Notes under the pieces: generated by a model | What the model was told of the DNA's origin: nothing | Seen by the model: only the letters and a program-made list of their open reading frames with translations | Databases searched by the model: none | Translations under genes and position numbers: made by a program | Part shown: one piece after another, positions 1 to 9,237 of the stretch | Position numbering within the stretch: the first letter of the stretch is position 1 | How the letters are laid out: each line of letters begins with the position of its first letter | Assembly (NCBI RefSeq): GCF_019891395.1 | Contig: NZ_CP078143.1 | Coordinates: 744,001 to 808,000, forward strand | Source: Nitratireductor kimnyeongensis | Lineage (GTDB): Bacteria; Pseudomonadota; Alphaproteobacteria; Rhizobiales; Rhizobiaceae | Reading direction: 5' to 3' | Length of the DNA stretch: 64,000 nt

Positions 1-748
1 GGCCGAGCGCCATGCGCATCACCGGAATTGTCGCCTTCAGGCGCACGTTCGAACGCATGACCTCGTCGCTGAAGCGATTGTGCCAGTCCGCCGCTTTGAC
101 ACTGTTCTGGCGCGTGTCTTCTGCTTCAGGATCGCGAACCTCAAGCAGAAGTCGCTGGGGCATCCATGCGGTGAGAAAACCACTCTGGTTTTCTCCGCCA
201 ATGGCAAATCTTATGCGAACACCCGGACCGTCCCGCACCACGAAGCGTTTGAAATCAGGGCCGGCCAACACCGTCGGCATCTGCAAGCGCAATCCGAGCG
301 AACGGGCGCCCTTCCCATTCAAGGCCCTGGCAAAAATATCGAAGGCATGCGCTGCCACATCGCGTTCAATAGCCGAAGGCGGACGCTGGAGTGGAACCGC
401 AGGCAAGTCAGGATTGCCTCCGAACATTGCGCCCACGAGATGGGAGATCGCCATAGGATCAAGCCGCATGGTAAGTGCGTCACCGGATGCATCTCCAGGA
501 ACAACCACCAGCGCATCACAGCAGTCCGCTTGTGGCTTTAGATCGGCAAGCCGGACGATTTCGACGTCTACCAGATCGACCGTGATCGGCGTGGGCAACT
601 TTTCTTCCAGACTGTCCATGACACGCGGCAAGGCACGGGCTGCGCAGGAACGCGCGGCCTCAACCACCTTTCGCGGATCGCCGGTAGCGCCCACAAGTCG
701 CTCGACGACAAGGGCACGCATCAGTTCTGGGTCATCCGTCAGCGCCAT
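1..748 (-). CDS. fliM: Flagellar motor switch protein FliM (partial, C-terminus outside window)
   Basis: An open frame runs from an ATG at 748 to the left edge without a stop (about 249 residues), so the C-terminus lies outside. I call it the divergent rhizobial FliM, the C-ring protein that binds phosphorylated CheY and sets rotation together with FliG and FliN. The basis is its position directly behind motA, the order known in Sinorhizobium and Brucella clusters, and a FliM/SpoA-like composition; the binding motifs are not sharp. It starts 31 bases after the motA stop, so the two are probably cotranscribed. Two earlier ATGs (780 and 758) meet stops quickly and were rejected as starts. Confidence 0.72.
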   Translation of the reverse strand, partial: MALTDDPELMRALVVERLVGATGDPRKVVEAARSCAARALPRVMDSLEEKLPTPITVDLVDVEIVRLADLKPQADCCDALVVVPGDASGDALTMRLDPMAISHLVGAMFGGNPDLPAVPLQRPPSAIERDVAAHAFDIFARALNGKGARSLGLRLQMPTVLAGPDFKRFVVRDGPGVRIRFAIGGENQSGFLTAWMPQRLLLEVRDPEAEDTRQNSVKAADWHNRFSDEVMRSNVRLKATIPVMRMALG

Positions 749-779
749 GATCGGCCATAACTCCGTTGATCCTGCTGCA

Positions 780-1655
780 TCATGCGGCCTGTTTCTCACC
801 ACCGCCGGCATTCATGGTGCTTTGCTCGACAGCATCGATGGTCGGTCGGTCGTATGCGGAAATGGTCTTGCGACCAAACTCAAGCGCCACCTGCGGCAGC
901 GAACCGTTCATGTACGCAAGCAACGTCTGTTTCACGATCACGTAAAGCCGGTTCTTCTTCTCGCGAACAATCTTGATCTTGGTCGCGATCGGACCGACCA
1001 CCGCATAGGACATGAAGATTCCAAGGAAGGTCCCCACCAGAGCCGCGCCAACCAGACCACCAAGGATTTCAGGAGATTCGTTGATCGCCCCCATGGCCTT
1101 GATCACGCCGAGAACGGCGGCCACGATGCCCAGCGCAGGAAGTCCTTCGGAAACCGCCACGAGTGCGTTGTAGGATTTGAGTTTGTCGCGCCGGATGGTT
1201 TGGATTTCCTCATCCATCAGCGCCTCGATTTCGAAAGGACGCGCATTGCCAATGATGATGATGCGGCAATAGTCGCAAATGAAATTGGTGAGGTCCTTGT
1301 TCTTGAGGATCGTCGGATAGGTCTGGAAAATTGCGGATTCTTCGGGATTGTCGATATGCGCCTCAACCTCGCTACGCGATTTGGTGCGCAACTCCCGCAT
1401 CAGACTATGCAAAACGCCGAGTGTTTCCAGATACTCGGTCTCTTTCGGCACCGAACCCTTGAAAGCCTCGATGCAGGCCTTGCCCGCATCCTTCACGGTC
1501 GACATCGGGTTGGCGACAAGGAAGGTTCCGAACGCCGCCCCGCAGATGATCACGAATTCCCACGGCTGGAAGAGCACATCCACATGCCCACCCATCGCCA
1601 TGTAGCCGCCGATCACGCAGCCGAGCGTTACCACCAGTCCGATCAGAATACCCAT
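780..1655 (-). CDS. motA: Flagellar motor stator protein MotA
   Basis: Inner-membrane stator subunit that forms the proton channel with MotB and pushes on FliG. The 291-residue product has four hydrophobic segments, two at the N-terminus and two near residues 170-220. The cytoplasmic loop carries the family's charged stretch ([18 protein letters not shown]). The two channel prolines are seen in [13 protein letters not shown] and VVGPIATK. Length and motifs are normal. It is transcribed away from the rest of the cluster together with fliM. Its stator partner genes motB and motC lie about 15 kb away. A CACGCAAG-type box lies upstream (1714-1704 on this strand). Confidence 0.96.
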   Translation of the reverse strand: MGILIGLVVTLGCVIGGYMAMGGHVDVLFQPWEFVIICGAAFGTFLVANPMSTVKDAGKACIEAFKGSVPKETEYLETLGVLHSLMRELRTKSRSEVEAHIDNPEESAIFQTYPTILKNKDLTNFICDYCRIIIIGNARPFEIEALMDEEIQTIRRDKLKSYNALVAVSEGLPALGIVAAVLGVIKAMGAINESPEILGGLVGAALVGTFLGIFMSYAVVGPIATKIKIVREKKNRLYVIVKQTLLAYMNGSLPQVALEFGRKTISAYDRPTIDAVEQSTMNAGGGEKQAA

Positions 1656-1692
1656 CTACACCGCCATCTTTTCTAGGCCTTTTCCCCTGTGT

Positions 1693-1762
1693 ATCCGCCG
1701 TGGCTTGCGTGAGGCTTGAATACCTGAAGAGGCTGCGAAAGCCTCGCGCAAGATAGGCGGAT
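1693..1762. promoter_or_regulatory. Divergent operator: large inverted repeat with two CACGCAAG boxes
   Basis: The spacer between motA (minus) and the DUF1217 gene (plus) holds an imperfect inverted repeat. The left arm is 1693-1717 and the right arm 1739-1762, with a 21-base centre. The arms share ATCCGCC, CTTGCG and GAGGCTT. Each arm contains one copy of the box seen at other flagellar promoters: CCTCACGCAAG on the minus strand (1714-1704) and CCTCGCGCAAG on the plus strand (1742-1752). These lie 48 and 46 bases before the respective start codons. The symmetry suggests one regulator controlling both directions. Binding by Rem/FtcR is inferred. Confidence 0.6.
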
Positions 1763-1798
1763 TAGGGTTGCGCAACCGAAGATGGCGGAGGGCACGCC

Positions 1799-2923
1799 TT
1801 GATCAACACCTTCACGAGCTACAACCTCATCAACCGCGACCTGTCGCGTTCGCTGGAGCGTGTGCAGTCGCAGCCGATGGTGCAGCGAGAGACCGAATAT
1901 TATCAGGAGAACATCGGTCGAGTGACCTCCATCGAGGAATTCGTCAACGATGATCGCCTCTTTCAATATGCCATGAAGGCACACGGGCTCGACGACATGG
2001 CTTATGCCAAGGCCTTCATGGTCAAAGTGCTGGAAGAAGGCATCAGCGATCCCGAAAGCTTCGCGAACAAGCTCACAGATAAGCGTTATGTCGAATTCGC
2101 CCGCACCTACAATTTTGCGGCGGGCGGCGTCGACACCACCAACTACAATCCCGCGCAAAAGGGGACGGTGGACAAATACCTCACCCGCGCACTCAAGAAC
2201 GGCGCATCTCCCAATGATCCGGCTCTCATCGGCAGCATCAACAATTACCTGGCGAAGATCCCCGACATCAAATCCGTGGATGATCTGCTGAACGATCAGG
2301 AAATTCTGTCATTCGCTTTGCTCGCGAACGACTTCGATCCGGACGAGGTGATCGACCTCAAATTTCTTCGTTCGGTCCTGGAAGGCGGCATCGACGATCC
2401 CGATAGCCCCGCGAACCAGACCGACGACAAACGTTACAAGGCACTTGCGGAAGCCTTCAATTTCGCGCGCTACGGCGAGGATGCAACGACCTACAACATC
2501 GCCAACAACCTGGCGGTTGAGCGTTATGTACGCCAGACACTTGAAGAGGATGCGGGCCAGGAGAACGAGGGGGTACGGCTCGCGCTCTACTTCCAACGCA
2601 AGGCTCCCGAATTTCAGTCCTACTACGAGCTGCTGGCCGACAAGGCGATCGCCGAGGTGGTGCGCACAGCGCTTGGTTTCCCCGCCGCACTTGCCCAGGC
2701 CGACATCGACAAGCAGGTCGAGATGATCAAGGAACGCATCGACATCGAGGACTTTCGCGATCCCGAAAAACTGGAGGACTTTCTAAAGCGCTTCACCACG
2801 ATGTGGGAACTCGAGAACCCTACCAGCTCTCAGCAGACCTCCATCGCCGCGCTGTTCAGCCAGCCCGCCGAATTCGGGATCTCCACAGATATGCTTTTCA
2901 CCATCGCGCAGTTGAAGAGGTAA
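1799..2923 (+). CDS. DUF1217 flagellar-cluster protein with three internal repeats
   Basis: A 374-residue protein starting at TTG 1799, chosen because GGAGGG at 1787-1792 sits 6 bases upstream and the product begins MINTFTSYNL, the usual start of this rhizobial family as I recall it. It belongs to the DUF1217 family found next to flgF in Hyphomicrobiales; its molecular role is not established. Three tandem repeats are visible at about residues 43-130, 158-250 and 274-335. They share a pattern of (D/N)D..(L/I)..(A/F)..A followed by DP(E/D)S or DPEK and a late (K)RY/RF. There is no signal peptide or TM segment. flgF follows after 8 bases, implying one transcript. Confidence 0.85.
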   Translation: MINTFTSYNLINRDLSRSLERVQSQPMVQRETEYYQENIGRVTSIEEFVNDDRLFQYAMKAHGLDDMAYAKAFMVKVLEEGISDPESFANKLTDKRYVEFARTYNFAAGGVDTTNYNPAQKGTVDKYLTRALKNGASPNDPALIGSINNYLAKIPDIKSVDDLLNDQEILSFALLANDFDPDEVIDLKFLRSVLEGGIDDPDSPANQTDDKRYKALAEAFNFARYGEDATTYNIANNLAVERYVRQTLEEDAGQENEGVRLALYFQRKAPEFQSYYELLADKAIAEVVRTALGFPAALAQADIDKQVEMIKERIDIEDFRDPEKLEDFLKRFTTMWELENPTSSQQTSIAALFSQPAEFGISTDMLFTIAQLKR

Positions 2924-2931
2924 GAGACCCT

Positions 2932-3648
2932 ATGCAGACCGGACTCTATGTGGCCCTGTCCTCCCAGGTGGCGCTCGAGAAGCGCCTTGGAACACTGGCC
3001 GACAACGTCGCGAATGCCGGCACTGTCGGTTTTCGTGCCACATCGGTGAATTTCCGCGACATGGTCAACGGCGACGGTCCGGATTCGGTCTCGTTTGCTG
3101 CCCCCGGCACACCCAACATTGCCACCCACGCCGGCGGATTGCGTGAGACCAAAAACCCGTTCGATTTCGCCGTACAGGGCGACGCCTGGTTCGCACTCGA
3201 TACGCCGGCCGGCACCGTCGTCACCAAGGACGGCCGCTTCACCATGCGCGACACCGGTGAGTTGGTCAGCCTCGACGGGCACCCAGTCTTGGATGCCGGC
3301 GGAGCCCCGTTGCTGCTCGATCCCCTCGGCGGCCCGCCCGAGGCAAGCGCAGACGGCACGCTTCGACAAAACGGCCAACTGGTCGGTGCTATCGGTCTCT
3401 ACGCATTCGCTCCGTCTCAGGATTACGCACGCTTCGGCAATTCGGGCTTCGTCGCCAATGATGCCCAACCTGTCATCGATCAGCCGGATGTCGGCGTCGC
3501 CCAGGGTTTCGTGGAAGAAGCCAATGTCAATCCGGTTCTTGAAATGATGAACCTTATCGAAGTGCAGCGCACCTTCGAGCATGTTTCGGCGTTGATGAGC
3601 GATAGCGATACCGCGCTCAAGGATGCCATAAAGCTTCTGGGCGCATGA
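2932..3648 (+). CDS. flgF: Flagellar basal-body rod protein FlgF
   Basis: Proximal rod protein, exported by the flagellar type III apparatus. The 238-residue product starts MQTGLYVALSSQ and has the N-terminal rod signature (LADNVANAGTVGF). The C-terminal half matches FlgF/FlgG proteins (GFVEEANVNPVLEMM). The longer frame starting at 2803 runs inside the preceding gene and was not used. The stop overlaps the fliI start (ATGA), so translation is probably coupled. Confidence 0.94.
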   Translation: MQTGLYVALSSQVALEKRLGTLADNVANAGTVGFRATSVNFRDMVNGDGPDSVSFAAPGTPNIATHAGGLRETKNPFDFAVQGDAWFALDTPAGTVVTKDGRFTMRDTGELVSLDGHPVLDAGGAPLLLDPLGGPPEASADGTLRQNGQLVGAIGLYAFAPSQDYARFGNSGFVANDAQPVIDQPDVGVAQGFVEEANVNPVLEMMNLIEVQRTFEHVSALMSDSDTALKDAIKLLGA

Positions 3649-5042
3649 GTGAAACTGTGACAGAGCCTGCAATCTCTGCTGTTCCCCCTAGAGAAACCGT
3701 GCTGACCGCGCTTGAAGAGGCTTACCGACGAATAGCGGGCGATCAGCGGTTCCTCGTCCGGCATGGCGGTCGTGTCAGCGAGGTTTCACCGACCCATTAC
3801 AGCGTGCGCGGCCTTTCGGACACGGCCAAGCTTGGTGATGTGGTTTCGAGGCAGGATCGTAGGGGTGGCATTGCCGGTGCCGGGGAGGTTGTACGCATCG
3901 CGCAGGATAGCGTGCTCGTTGCTCCCTTCGAGGCAGCAGGCGCGGTGGGGCTCGGGGAAGCCGTTTTCAATCGCGGTCAACTCGGTCTTGCGCCGTCCCC
4001 ATCATGGCGCGGTCGTGTCATCGATGCGCTTGGTCGACCCGCGGATGGAAAGCCTGCTCCCACCGGGGCACCTTCCACCACCAGTGCCGCCCCCGTCACG
4101 CCACCGGCCATGCAACGACACCGGGTCTCTGAAGCATTTCGTACAGGTGTTCGTGTCATCGACATCTTCACCCCCCTTTGCCATGGACAGAGGCTCGGCG
4201 TCTTTGCCGGTTCCGGCGTCGGCAAATCGACGCTCCTGTCCATGCTCGCCAACGCGGATGCGTTTGACACGGTGGTCATAGCACTGGTGGGTGAGCGCGG
4301 CCGCGAGGTCCGAGAGTTCCTCGAGGACACAATCGGGCCCCAAGGCATGACCAAATCGGTGGCTGTGGTCGCCACCAGCGACGAAAGCGCCATGATGCGC
4401 CGTCGCGCACCAGATACCGCCATGAGCGTCGCTGAATATTTCCGTGACCGCGGTGACAAGGTTCTTCTCATCGTGGATTCTATCACGCGCTTTGCCCATG
4501 CATTGCGCGAAGTGGCAATTGGCGCCGGAGAACCTCCCGTGGCACGCGGTTATCCTGCCTCGGTGTTCACTGAACTACCGCGCCTGCTCGAACGCGCCGG
4601 CCCCGGGGAAACCGGCCGCGGCTCCATCACAGCAATCCTGTCTGTGCTTGTGGACGGAGACGATCACAACGACCCGGTTGCCGATGCCGTGCGCGGTATT
4701 CTCGACGGCCATGTGGTACTCGACCGCGCCATTGCCGAACAGGGACGCTTTCCGCCGGTCAATCCCTTGGCCTCCATCTCACGCCTTGCCGAACGTGCGT
4801 GGAAACCCGACGAAAAGCGGTTGGTAACACGGTTGCGCGCGATGATCGCCCGCTTCGAGGACACCCGCGACATTCGTCTCCTCGGCGCCTATCAACCCGG
4901 AAACGATGCCGATCTCGATCAGGCCGTGCGCCAGATACCGCTCATCTACGATGCCCTCACACAATCGCCGAACGATCCGCGTTCAACTGATCCTTTCGCG
5001 GATCTGGCGATGAAATTGAAAGCCGGAGAACCGGTACAATGA
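3645..5042 (+). CDS. fliI: Flagellum-specific ATPase FliI
   Basis: Cytoplasmic hexameric ATPase of the flagellar type III export apparatus, related to F1-beta. The 465-residue product has the Walker A motif GSGVGKST at residues 189-196. The catalytic-glutamate loop GERGREV is at 217-223 and Walker B LLIVDS ends at about 279. A C-terminal helical domain follows. ATGA overlaps at both ends tie it to flgF and to the next gene. It would work with the FliH-like protein at 15631 and the FliJ-like protein at 29903. Confidence 0.97.
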   Translation: MSETVTEPAISAVPPRETVLTALEEAYRRIAGDQRFLVRHGGRVSEVSPTHYSVRGLSDTAKLGDVVSRQDRRGGIAGAGEVVRIAQDSVLVAPFEAAGAVGLGEAVFNRGQLGLAPSPSWRGRVIDALGRPADGKPAPTGAPSTTSAAPVTPPAMQRHRVSEAFRTGVRVIDIFTPLCHGQRLGVFAGSGVGKSTLLSMLANADAFDTVVIALVGERGREVREFLEDTIGPQGMTKSVAVVATSDESAMMRRRAPDTAMSVAEYFRDRGDKVLLIVDSITRFAHALREVAIGAGEPPVARGYPASVFTELPRLLERAGPGETGRGSITAILSVLVDGDDHNDPVADAVRGILDGHVVLDRAIAEQGRFPPVNPLASISRLAERAWKPDEKRLVTRLRAMIARFEDTRDIRLLGAYQPGNDADLDQAVRQIPLIYDALTQSPNDPRSTDPFADLAMKLKAGEPVQ

Positions 5043-5680
5043 CGTTGAAACTGGCCAGTCTCGAACTTCCGGATGGGAGGCGGACCGAACCGAACCCGAC
5101 CGCTGCGCCTGCAGTCGAGGCACCCCCGTCTTCCCGAAAATCCGCATTTCTTCCCCGCCGTCTTCAAAAGGCCGCGCCGCTCCACAAGCCAAGCAGCAGC
5201 CGCAGCGACTGGATGATCATGGTCGGGGGTATCGGGCTCGCCGCAGTTTGCGCTATGTTTCCCTGGTACATTTTTTTCAATCAGGAACAGTTCGGCGTTC
5301 GCCCCATGACCTTCGCGGGGCGCCCCTCTCCCCAGGGGCCTTCGCGCGAGGCGCTCCCCGCCTTGGTCGGTGCGCGCATTCCATCGCAGATCATTCCCTT
5401 GCCGCAGGTCGATTATACGTCCACCGGAACTGTCGACCATACGCCAACCGAAGCGTTGGAAGACCAGCCCTTTCCCGGCGATGAACCAAGCTTTCGCCTC
5501 GTGCATGTGGTGGGCGGACGCGCCATGATCGAAGACGAGGATGGATATTGGCTCGTCCAACGCGGCTCTCGTCTACCCGATGGCAGCCGCGTCTCTCAGA
5601 TTGTCTGGAAAGACGGTCACTGGGAAATGGTCACGTCGCGTGAGCTGGTGGTCAAAGTTTCTGCAGAAGACGGGACGTAA
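5039..5680 (+). CDS. Single-TM protein between fliI and flgB, function unknown
   Basis: A 213-residue protein with a basic, proline-rich N-terminal tail of about 55 residues. One TM segment follows at about residues 58-80 (WMIMVGGIGLAAVCAMFPWY), and the remaining 130 residues are probably periplasmic. There is no signal peptidase site, so it should stay anchored in the inner membrane. It overlaps the fliI stop by ATGA, so it belongs to the flgF-fliI transcript. A small membrane protein at this locus is usual in rhizobial flagellar clusters, but I know no defined role. The C-terminal third (MIEDEDGYWLVQRGSRLPDG) looks like a small beta domain. Confidence 0.8.
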   Translation: MTLKLASLELPDGRRTEPNPTAAPAVEAPPSSRKSAFLPRRLQKAAPLHKPSSSRSDWMIMVGGIGLAAVCAMFPWYIFFNQEQFGVRPMTFAGRPSPQGPSREALPALVGARIPSQIIPLPQVDYTSTGTVDHTPTEALEDQPFPGDEPSFRLVHVVGGRAMIEDEDGYWLVQRGSRLPDGSRVSQIVWKDGHWEMVTSRELVVKVSAEDGT

Positions 5681-5681
5681 G

Positions 5682-5692
5682 GCCCACACAAG
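5682..5692 (+). promoter_or_regulatory. Putative flagellar regulator box upstream of flgB (GCCCACACAAG)
   Basis: This is a divergent copy of the CACGCAAG-type box, followed by CTGCCTAA about 5 bases later. It begins just after the stop of the one-TM gene and ends 54 bases before the flgB ATG, the same distance range as the other copies. It is the weakest match of the set. Confidence 0.4.
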
Positions 5693-5746
5693 ACTGGCTG
5701 CCTAAAGTGCCATCAGGATGTTTGCATAGACCGAGAGACTTGCCTG

Positions 5747-6124
5747 ATGCAGCCCGTCAACCTGTTTGATCTTGCCACCCAGCAGGCGAAGTGGCTTTCC
5801 GTTCGCCAGACGACGGTGGCCAGCAATGTCGCCAACATCAACACGCCCGGCTACAAGGCCCTTGAGGTGGAACCTTTCGAGAATGTCTTGAATGGTTCGC
5901 GCGTGGCCTTGACCAGCACCAATCCAAACCATCTGCAATTCGGGGCGACCAACGCCTCCTTTTCGGTGGACAGCACCGACGATCCGTCCGTTCTGCCGTC
6001 TGAAAACACGGTGAAGATGGAGGATGAACTGTCCAATGCAGGTGAGGTTCGCCGCTCCTTCGAGCTGAACACGGCCATCGTCAAGGCCTTCCACCGCATG
6101 TTGATGAACACGTCGAGAGGATAA
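5747..6124 (+). CDS. flgB: Flagellar basal-body rod protein FlgB
   Basis: Proximal rod subunit at the base of the rod, secreted by the flagellar export apparatus. The 125-residue product has the rod signature VASNVANINTPGYKALEVEPF at about residues 24-44 and the C-terminal helix (VKAFHRMLMN) typical of FlgB. It begins the flgB-flgC-fliE-flgG run, separated from flgC by 3 bases. A gap of 66 bases upstream contains a putative regulator box, so this may be the head of a transcript reaching to fliP. Confidence 0.95.
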   Translation: MQPVNLFDLATQQAKWLSVRQTTVASNVANINTPGYKALEVEPFENVLNGSRVALTSTNPNHLQFGATNASFSVDSTDDPSVLPSENTVKMEDELSNAGEVRRSFELNTAIVKAFHRMLMNTSRG

Positions 6125-6127
6125 GCC

Positions 6128-6547
6128 GTGGACCCCCTTTCCGCTTCTCTGAAAGTCGCCGCATCCGGTTTGCAGGCTCAGTCCGAGCGCATGCAGGTGG
6201 TTTCCGAAAATCTGGCGAACGCCAAATCCACAAGCGACATTCCTGGCGGAGATCCCTACCGCCGCAAGACCATCAGCTTCGTTGCCGAACTGGACCGCAA
6301 TATCGGCGGCAGCGTTGTCGAGGTCGGGTCGATCGCCCGTGATCCCACCGAATTCACGCTCGAGTTCAATCCCGGCCACGAGGCAGCGGACGAGCGCGGC
6401 TACGTAAAGGTGCCGAATGTCAACGTCTTGATAGAGATGGCCGACATGCGCGAGGCCAACCGCGGCTACGAAGCGAACCTGCAAGTCATCAAACAGGCGC
6501 GCGAACTCATTTCCATGACCATTGATCTGATGCGGAGCCAGTCATGA
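6128..6547 (+). CDS. flgC: Flagellar basal-body rod protein FlgC
   Basis: Proximal rod protein of 139 residues that starts at GTG 6128. It shows the N-terminal rod motif ([10 protein letters not shown]) and the C-terminal signature [23 protein letters not shown], normal for FlgC. Its stop overlaps the fliE ATG by four bases. Confidence 0.95.
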   Translation: MDPLSASLKVAASGLQAQSERMQVVSENLANAKSTSDIPGGDPYRRKTISFVAELDRNIGGSVVEVGSIARDPTEFTLEFNPGHEAADERGYVKVPNVNVLIEMADMREANRGYEANLQVIKQARELISMTIDLMRSQS

Positions 6548-6852
6548 TTCCTCCCGTGGGCAGCATTGCCCCTTCGACATTGACGCAAGCCACCGGTCTC
6601 CAGCCGGCTCGTCAAGCCCCCACCTCCGAAACCGGAGAGGCTTTCAGCGCGATGCTGGGGCAAGCGGCGGCGGATACGGTGGCGAAATTGAACCATGCTG
6701 AAGGCGTCTCCATCCAGGCGCTGCAAGGCGAAGCAGAAACCCGGGAAGTGGTGGATGCGGTCATGAGTGCCGAACAGGCGCTACAGGCGGCGATTGCCGT
6801 TCGTGACAAGCTTGTCACCGCCTATCTCGACATCAGCCGAATGGCCATCTGA
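6544..6852 (+). CDS. fliE: Flagellar hook-basal body complex protein FliE
   Basis: A 102-residue protein that links the MS-ring to the rod and is exported early. The conserved part is the C-terminal half ([26 protein letters not shown]), matching FliE helices. The ATGA overlap with flgC suggests coupled translation. flgG follows 12 bases later. Confidence 0.93.
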   Translation: MIPPVGSIAPSTLTQATGLQPARQAPTSETGEAFSAMLGQAAADTVAKLNHAEGVSIQALQGEAETREVVDAVMSAEQALQAAIAVRDKLVTAYLDISRMAI

Positions 6853-6864
6853 GGAGCCTGATTG

Positions 6865-7653
6865 ATGAAAGCCCTGTCGATTGCCGCGACCGGTATGAGC
6901 GCCCAACAGCTCAATCTCGAAGTGATTGCCAACAACATCGCCAATATCAACACGACCGGGTTCAAGCGCGCCCGGGCCGAGTTTTCTGATCTGCTCTATC
7001 AGACAGAGCGCATGCAGGGCGTGCCCAGCCGCGCCAACCAGGCCATCATTCCCGAAGGCGCAAATGTCGGTTTGGGCGTCAAGGCTGCAGCAGTACGCAA
7101 CCTGCATATCCAGGGTCCGATGAACAACACCGGCAACAAGCTGGATGTCGCGCTGGTCGGTAAAGGCTGGTTCGAGATTGAAGGCACTGACGGGGAGCCA
7201 CTCTACACCCGTGCGGGCTCGTTCAACACCAATGCCACCGGTCAGCTCGTCACCACGCAGGGCTACAATGTAAATCCGGCGATCATTATCCCCGAGGACG
7301 CGGTAGAGGTGGTGATCAACAAGACAGGACAGGTTTTTGCGAGAATTGACGGCCAGGCAGAGCTCCAGGATCTGGGGCAACTGACCCTTGCAAACTTTGC
7401 CAATGAAGCAGGCCTCGACCCGATTGGTGACAATCTCTTCCGCGAGACCCCTGCTTCTGGTGCCGCCATCCAGGGCGTTCCGGGAGATCCCGGCTTTGCC
7501 GTCATCGAACAGGGCTATCTCGAAGGTTCCAACGTCGACCCGGTGAAGGAAATCACCGAGCTCATATCCGCTCAACGCGCTTATGAGATGAATTCAAAAG
7601 TCATCCGCGCGGCTGACGAAATGGCCGCAACCGTTACCCAGTCGATCCGGTAG
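6865..7653 (+). CDS. flgG: Flagellar distal rod protein FlgG
   Basis: Distal rod protein of 262 residues, the canonical length. It has the N-terminal rod signature ([21 protein letters not shown] at about residues 19-39) and the C-terminal [21 protein letters not shown] chose ATG 6865 over the in-frame TTG at 6862 because ATG gives the family N-terminus [11 protein letters not shown] and GAGGAG lies 9 bases upstream of it. Confidence 0.96.
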   Translation: MKALSIAATGMSAQQLNLEVIANNIANINTTGFKRARAEFSDLLYQTERMQGVPSRANQAIIPEGANVGLGVKAAAVRNLHIQGPMNNTGNKLDVALVGKGWFEIEGTDGEPLYTRAGSFNTNATGQLVTTQGYNVNPAIIIPEDAVEVVINKTGQVFARIDGQAELQDLGQLTLANFANEAGLDPIGDNLFRETPASGAAIQGVPGDPGFAVIEQGYLEGSNVDPVKEITELISAQRAYEMNSKVIRAADEMAATVTQSIR

Positions 7654-7659
7654 GTTCGC

Positions 7660-8127
7660 ATGAACAGACACTCCGTCGTCTCCGCTCTTATCCTGGCCCT
7701 GGCCAGCTTCTTTGCATTCGGTTTTCCGGCTGCAGCGCAGGAGCAGGCGGTGGTGTCCACGCGTGTCATCTACCCCGGCGAAACCATCTCCATCGACGCG
7801 CTCGACGAAGTATTCCTGCGCCGCCCCCCGCGCGGCAACACGGCGATCGCTCGCATGCTGGAAGACATCGACGGGAAAGTCGCGCGGCGCACGCTCCTCC
7901 CGGGGCGCCTCATCCCCATCAGCTATCTGCGTGATGCCTATCTGGTGGAAACAGGCACCCCCGTCACTGTGACCTTCAGCGAAGGCCCCCTCGTCATTTC
8001 GCTGCGTGCCGTTCCGCTCCAGGCAGGTGCTGCCGGCGACATGATCCGGTTGCGCAACATCGAGAGCGGTCGCACGTTCACGGGCGTGGTGCTTGCGGAC
8101 GGAAGCGTCCAGGTCGGAGCCATATGA
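7660..8127 (+). CDS. flgA: Flagellar P-ring assembly chaperone FlgA
   Basis: Periplasmic chaperone that helps FlgI form the P-ring. The 155-residue product has a signal peptide ending near AAAQ (residues 1-26). A SAF-type domain follows (YPGETISIDALDEVFLRR and VARRTLLPGRLI). It is shorter than enterobacterial FlgA, as is usual in rhizobia. Its stop overlaps the flgI start by ATGA. Confidence 0.93.
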   Translation: MNRHSVVSALILALASFFAFGFPAAAQEQAVVSTRVIYPGETISIDALDEVFLRRPPRGNTAIARMLEDIDGKVARRTLLPGRLIPISYLRDAYLVETGTPVTVTFSEGPLVISLRAVPLQAGAAGDMIRLRNIESGRTFTGVVLADGSVQVGAI

Positions 8128-9227
8128 TGCGCCGTCTGTTCCTCTCCATCCTTTTGGCGATGGCGTTCAGCCTGCCGGCCGGCGCCGCATCGCGCATTAA
8201 GGATATCGCGATGCTGCAGGCGGCACGCGACAATCAGCTTGTCGGCTATGGTCTGGTCATCGGTCTTCAGGGAAGCGGCGACAGCCTGCGCAACTCGCCA
8301 TTCACCGAACAGTCCATGCGTGCAATGCTCGAGAATCTTGGCATCGCCTCGGAAGGTGGACGCGCACGTGCGAAGAATGTGGCTGCCGTTATCGTGACCG
8401 CAAACCTTCCGCCCTTCGTGCAGTCGGGCGCACGGATTGATGTCAGCGTCTCCTCGCTTGGCGATGCGACGTCGCTTGCCGGCGGTACGCTGGTGATGAC
8501 ACCCCTTCGCGCCGCCGATGGCGAGATTTACGCGGTGGCACAGGGGTCCGTGATCGTTTCCGGTTTCAGTGCCCAGGGGCAGGCAGAAACACTCACGCAG
8601 GGCGTACCCACCTCCGGACGTGTGCCTAATGGCGCTATCATCGAACGCAAGGTCGAGGCCTCCATGTCCGATAGCGCCAGCCTTGTCCTGCAGTTGCGCA
8701 ATGCGGATTTCTCAACGGCCGTGCGCGTTGCAGACGCAATCAACATGTATACCGGCTCCCGTTTCGGCGCGCGGCTCGCCAATGAAGAAGATGCCCGCAC
8801 CATTCGGATCCGCAGGCCCAAGGGTATTTCCTATGCCCGCTTCTACGCCGAGATCGAAAATCTAATGGTCGAGTCCGACGGCCCGGCCCGGGTCGTCGTC
8901 GACGAGCGCACCGGCACCGTGGTCATCGGCAATGACGTGCGTATCTCCCGGGTTGCCATCAGCCACGGTACACTCACCGTGCGCATCACAGAGACGCCAC
9001 GTGTGGTTCAGCCGGAACCGTTCTCGCGCGGAGAGACAGCGATCGAACCTTTCACCGAAATTGAGGCCGATCAGCCAGATGCCAATGTGGCCCTGCTGGA
9101 CGGCCCCAACCTGCAAACTCTTGTCTCCGGCCTCAACCGGCTGGGCGTGAAGCCCGACGGCATCATCGCCATTCTTCAGGGCATCAAGTCCGCTGGCGCG
9201 CTGCAGGCCGAACTCGTGCTGCAATAA
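8124..9227 (+). CDS. flgI: Flagellar P-ring protein FlgI
   Basis: Subunit of the periplasmic P-ring around the rod. The 367-residue product has a signal peptide (cleavage near AGAAS, residues 20-24), then the classic start RIKDIAMLQAARDNQLVGYG. The C-terminus DGIIAILQGIKSAGALQAEL is typical. Length and motifs are normal. It overlaps flgA and precedes motE. Confidence 0.97.
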   Translation: MMRRLFLSILLAMAFSLPAGAASRIKDIAMLQAARDNQLVGYGLVIGLQGSGDSLRNSPFTEQSMRAMLENLGIASEGGRARAKNVAAVIVTANLPPFVQSGARIDVSVSSLGDATSLAGGTLVMTPLRAADGEIYAVAQGSVIVSGFSAQGQAETLTQGVPTSGRVPNGAIIERKVEASMSDSASLVLQLRNADFSTAVRVADAINMYTGSRFGARLANEEDARTIRIRRPKGISYARFYAEIENLMVESDGPARVVVDERTGTVVIGNDVRISRVAISHGTLTVRITETPRVVQPEPFSRGETAIEPFTEIEADQPDANVALLDGPNLQTLVSGLNRLGVKPDGIIAILQGIKSAGALQAELVLQ

Positions 9228-9237
9228 GGTGCACCGC

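Noticed and set aside
12..1676. Plus-strand open frame of 554 codons at the left end
   Set aside because: It is antisense to fliM and motA, has no ribosome site and its translation is unlike any protein family; motA is clear on the other strand.
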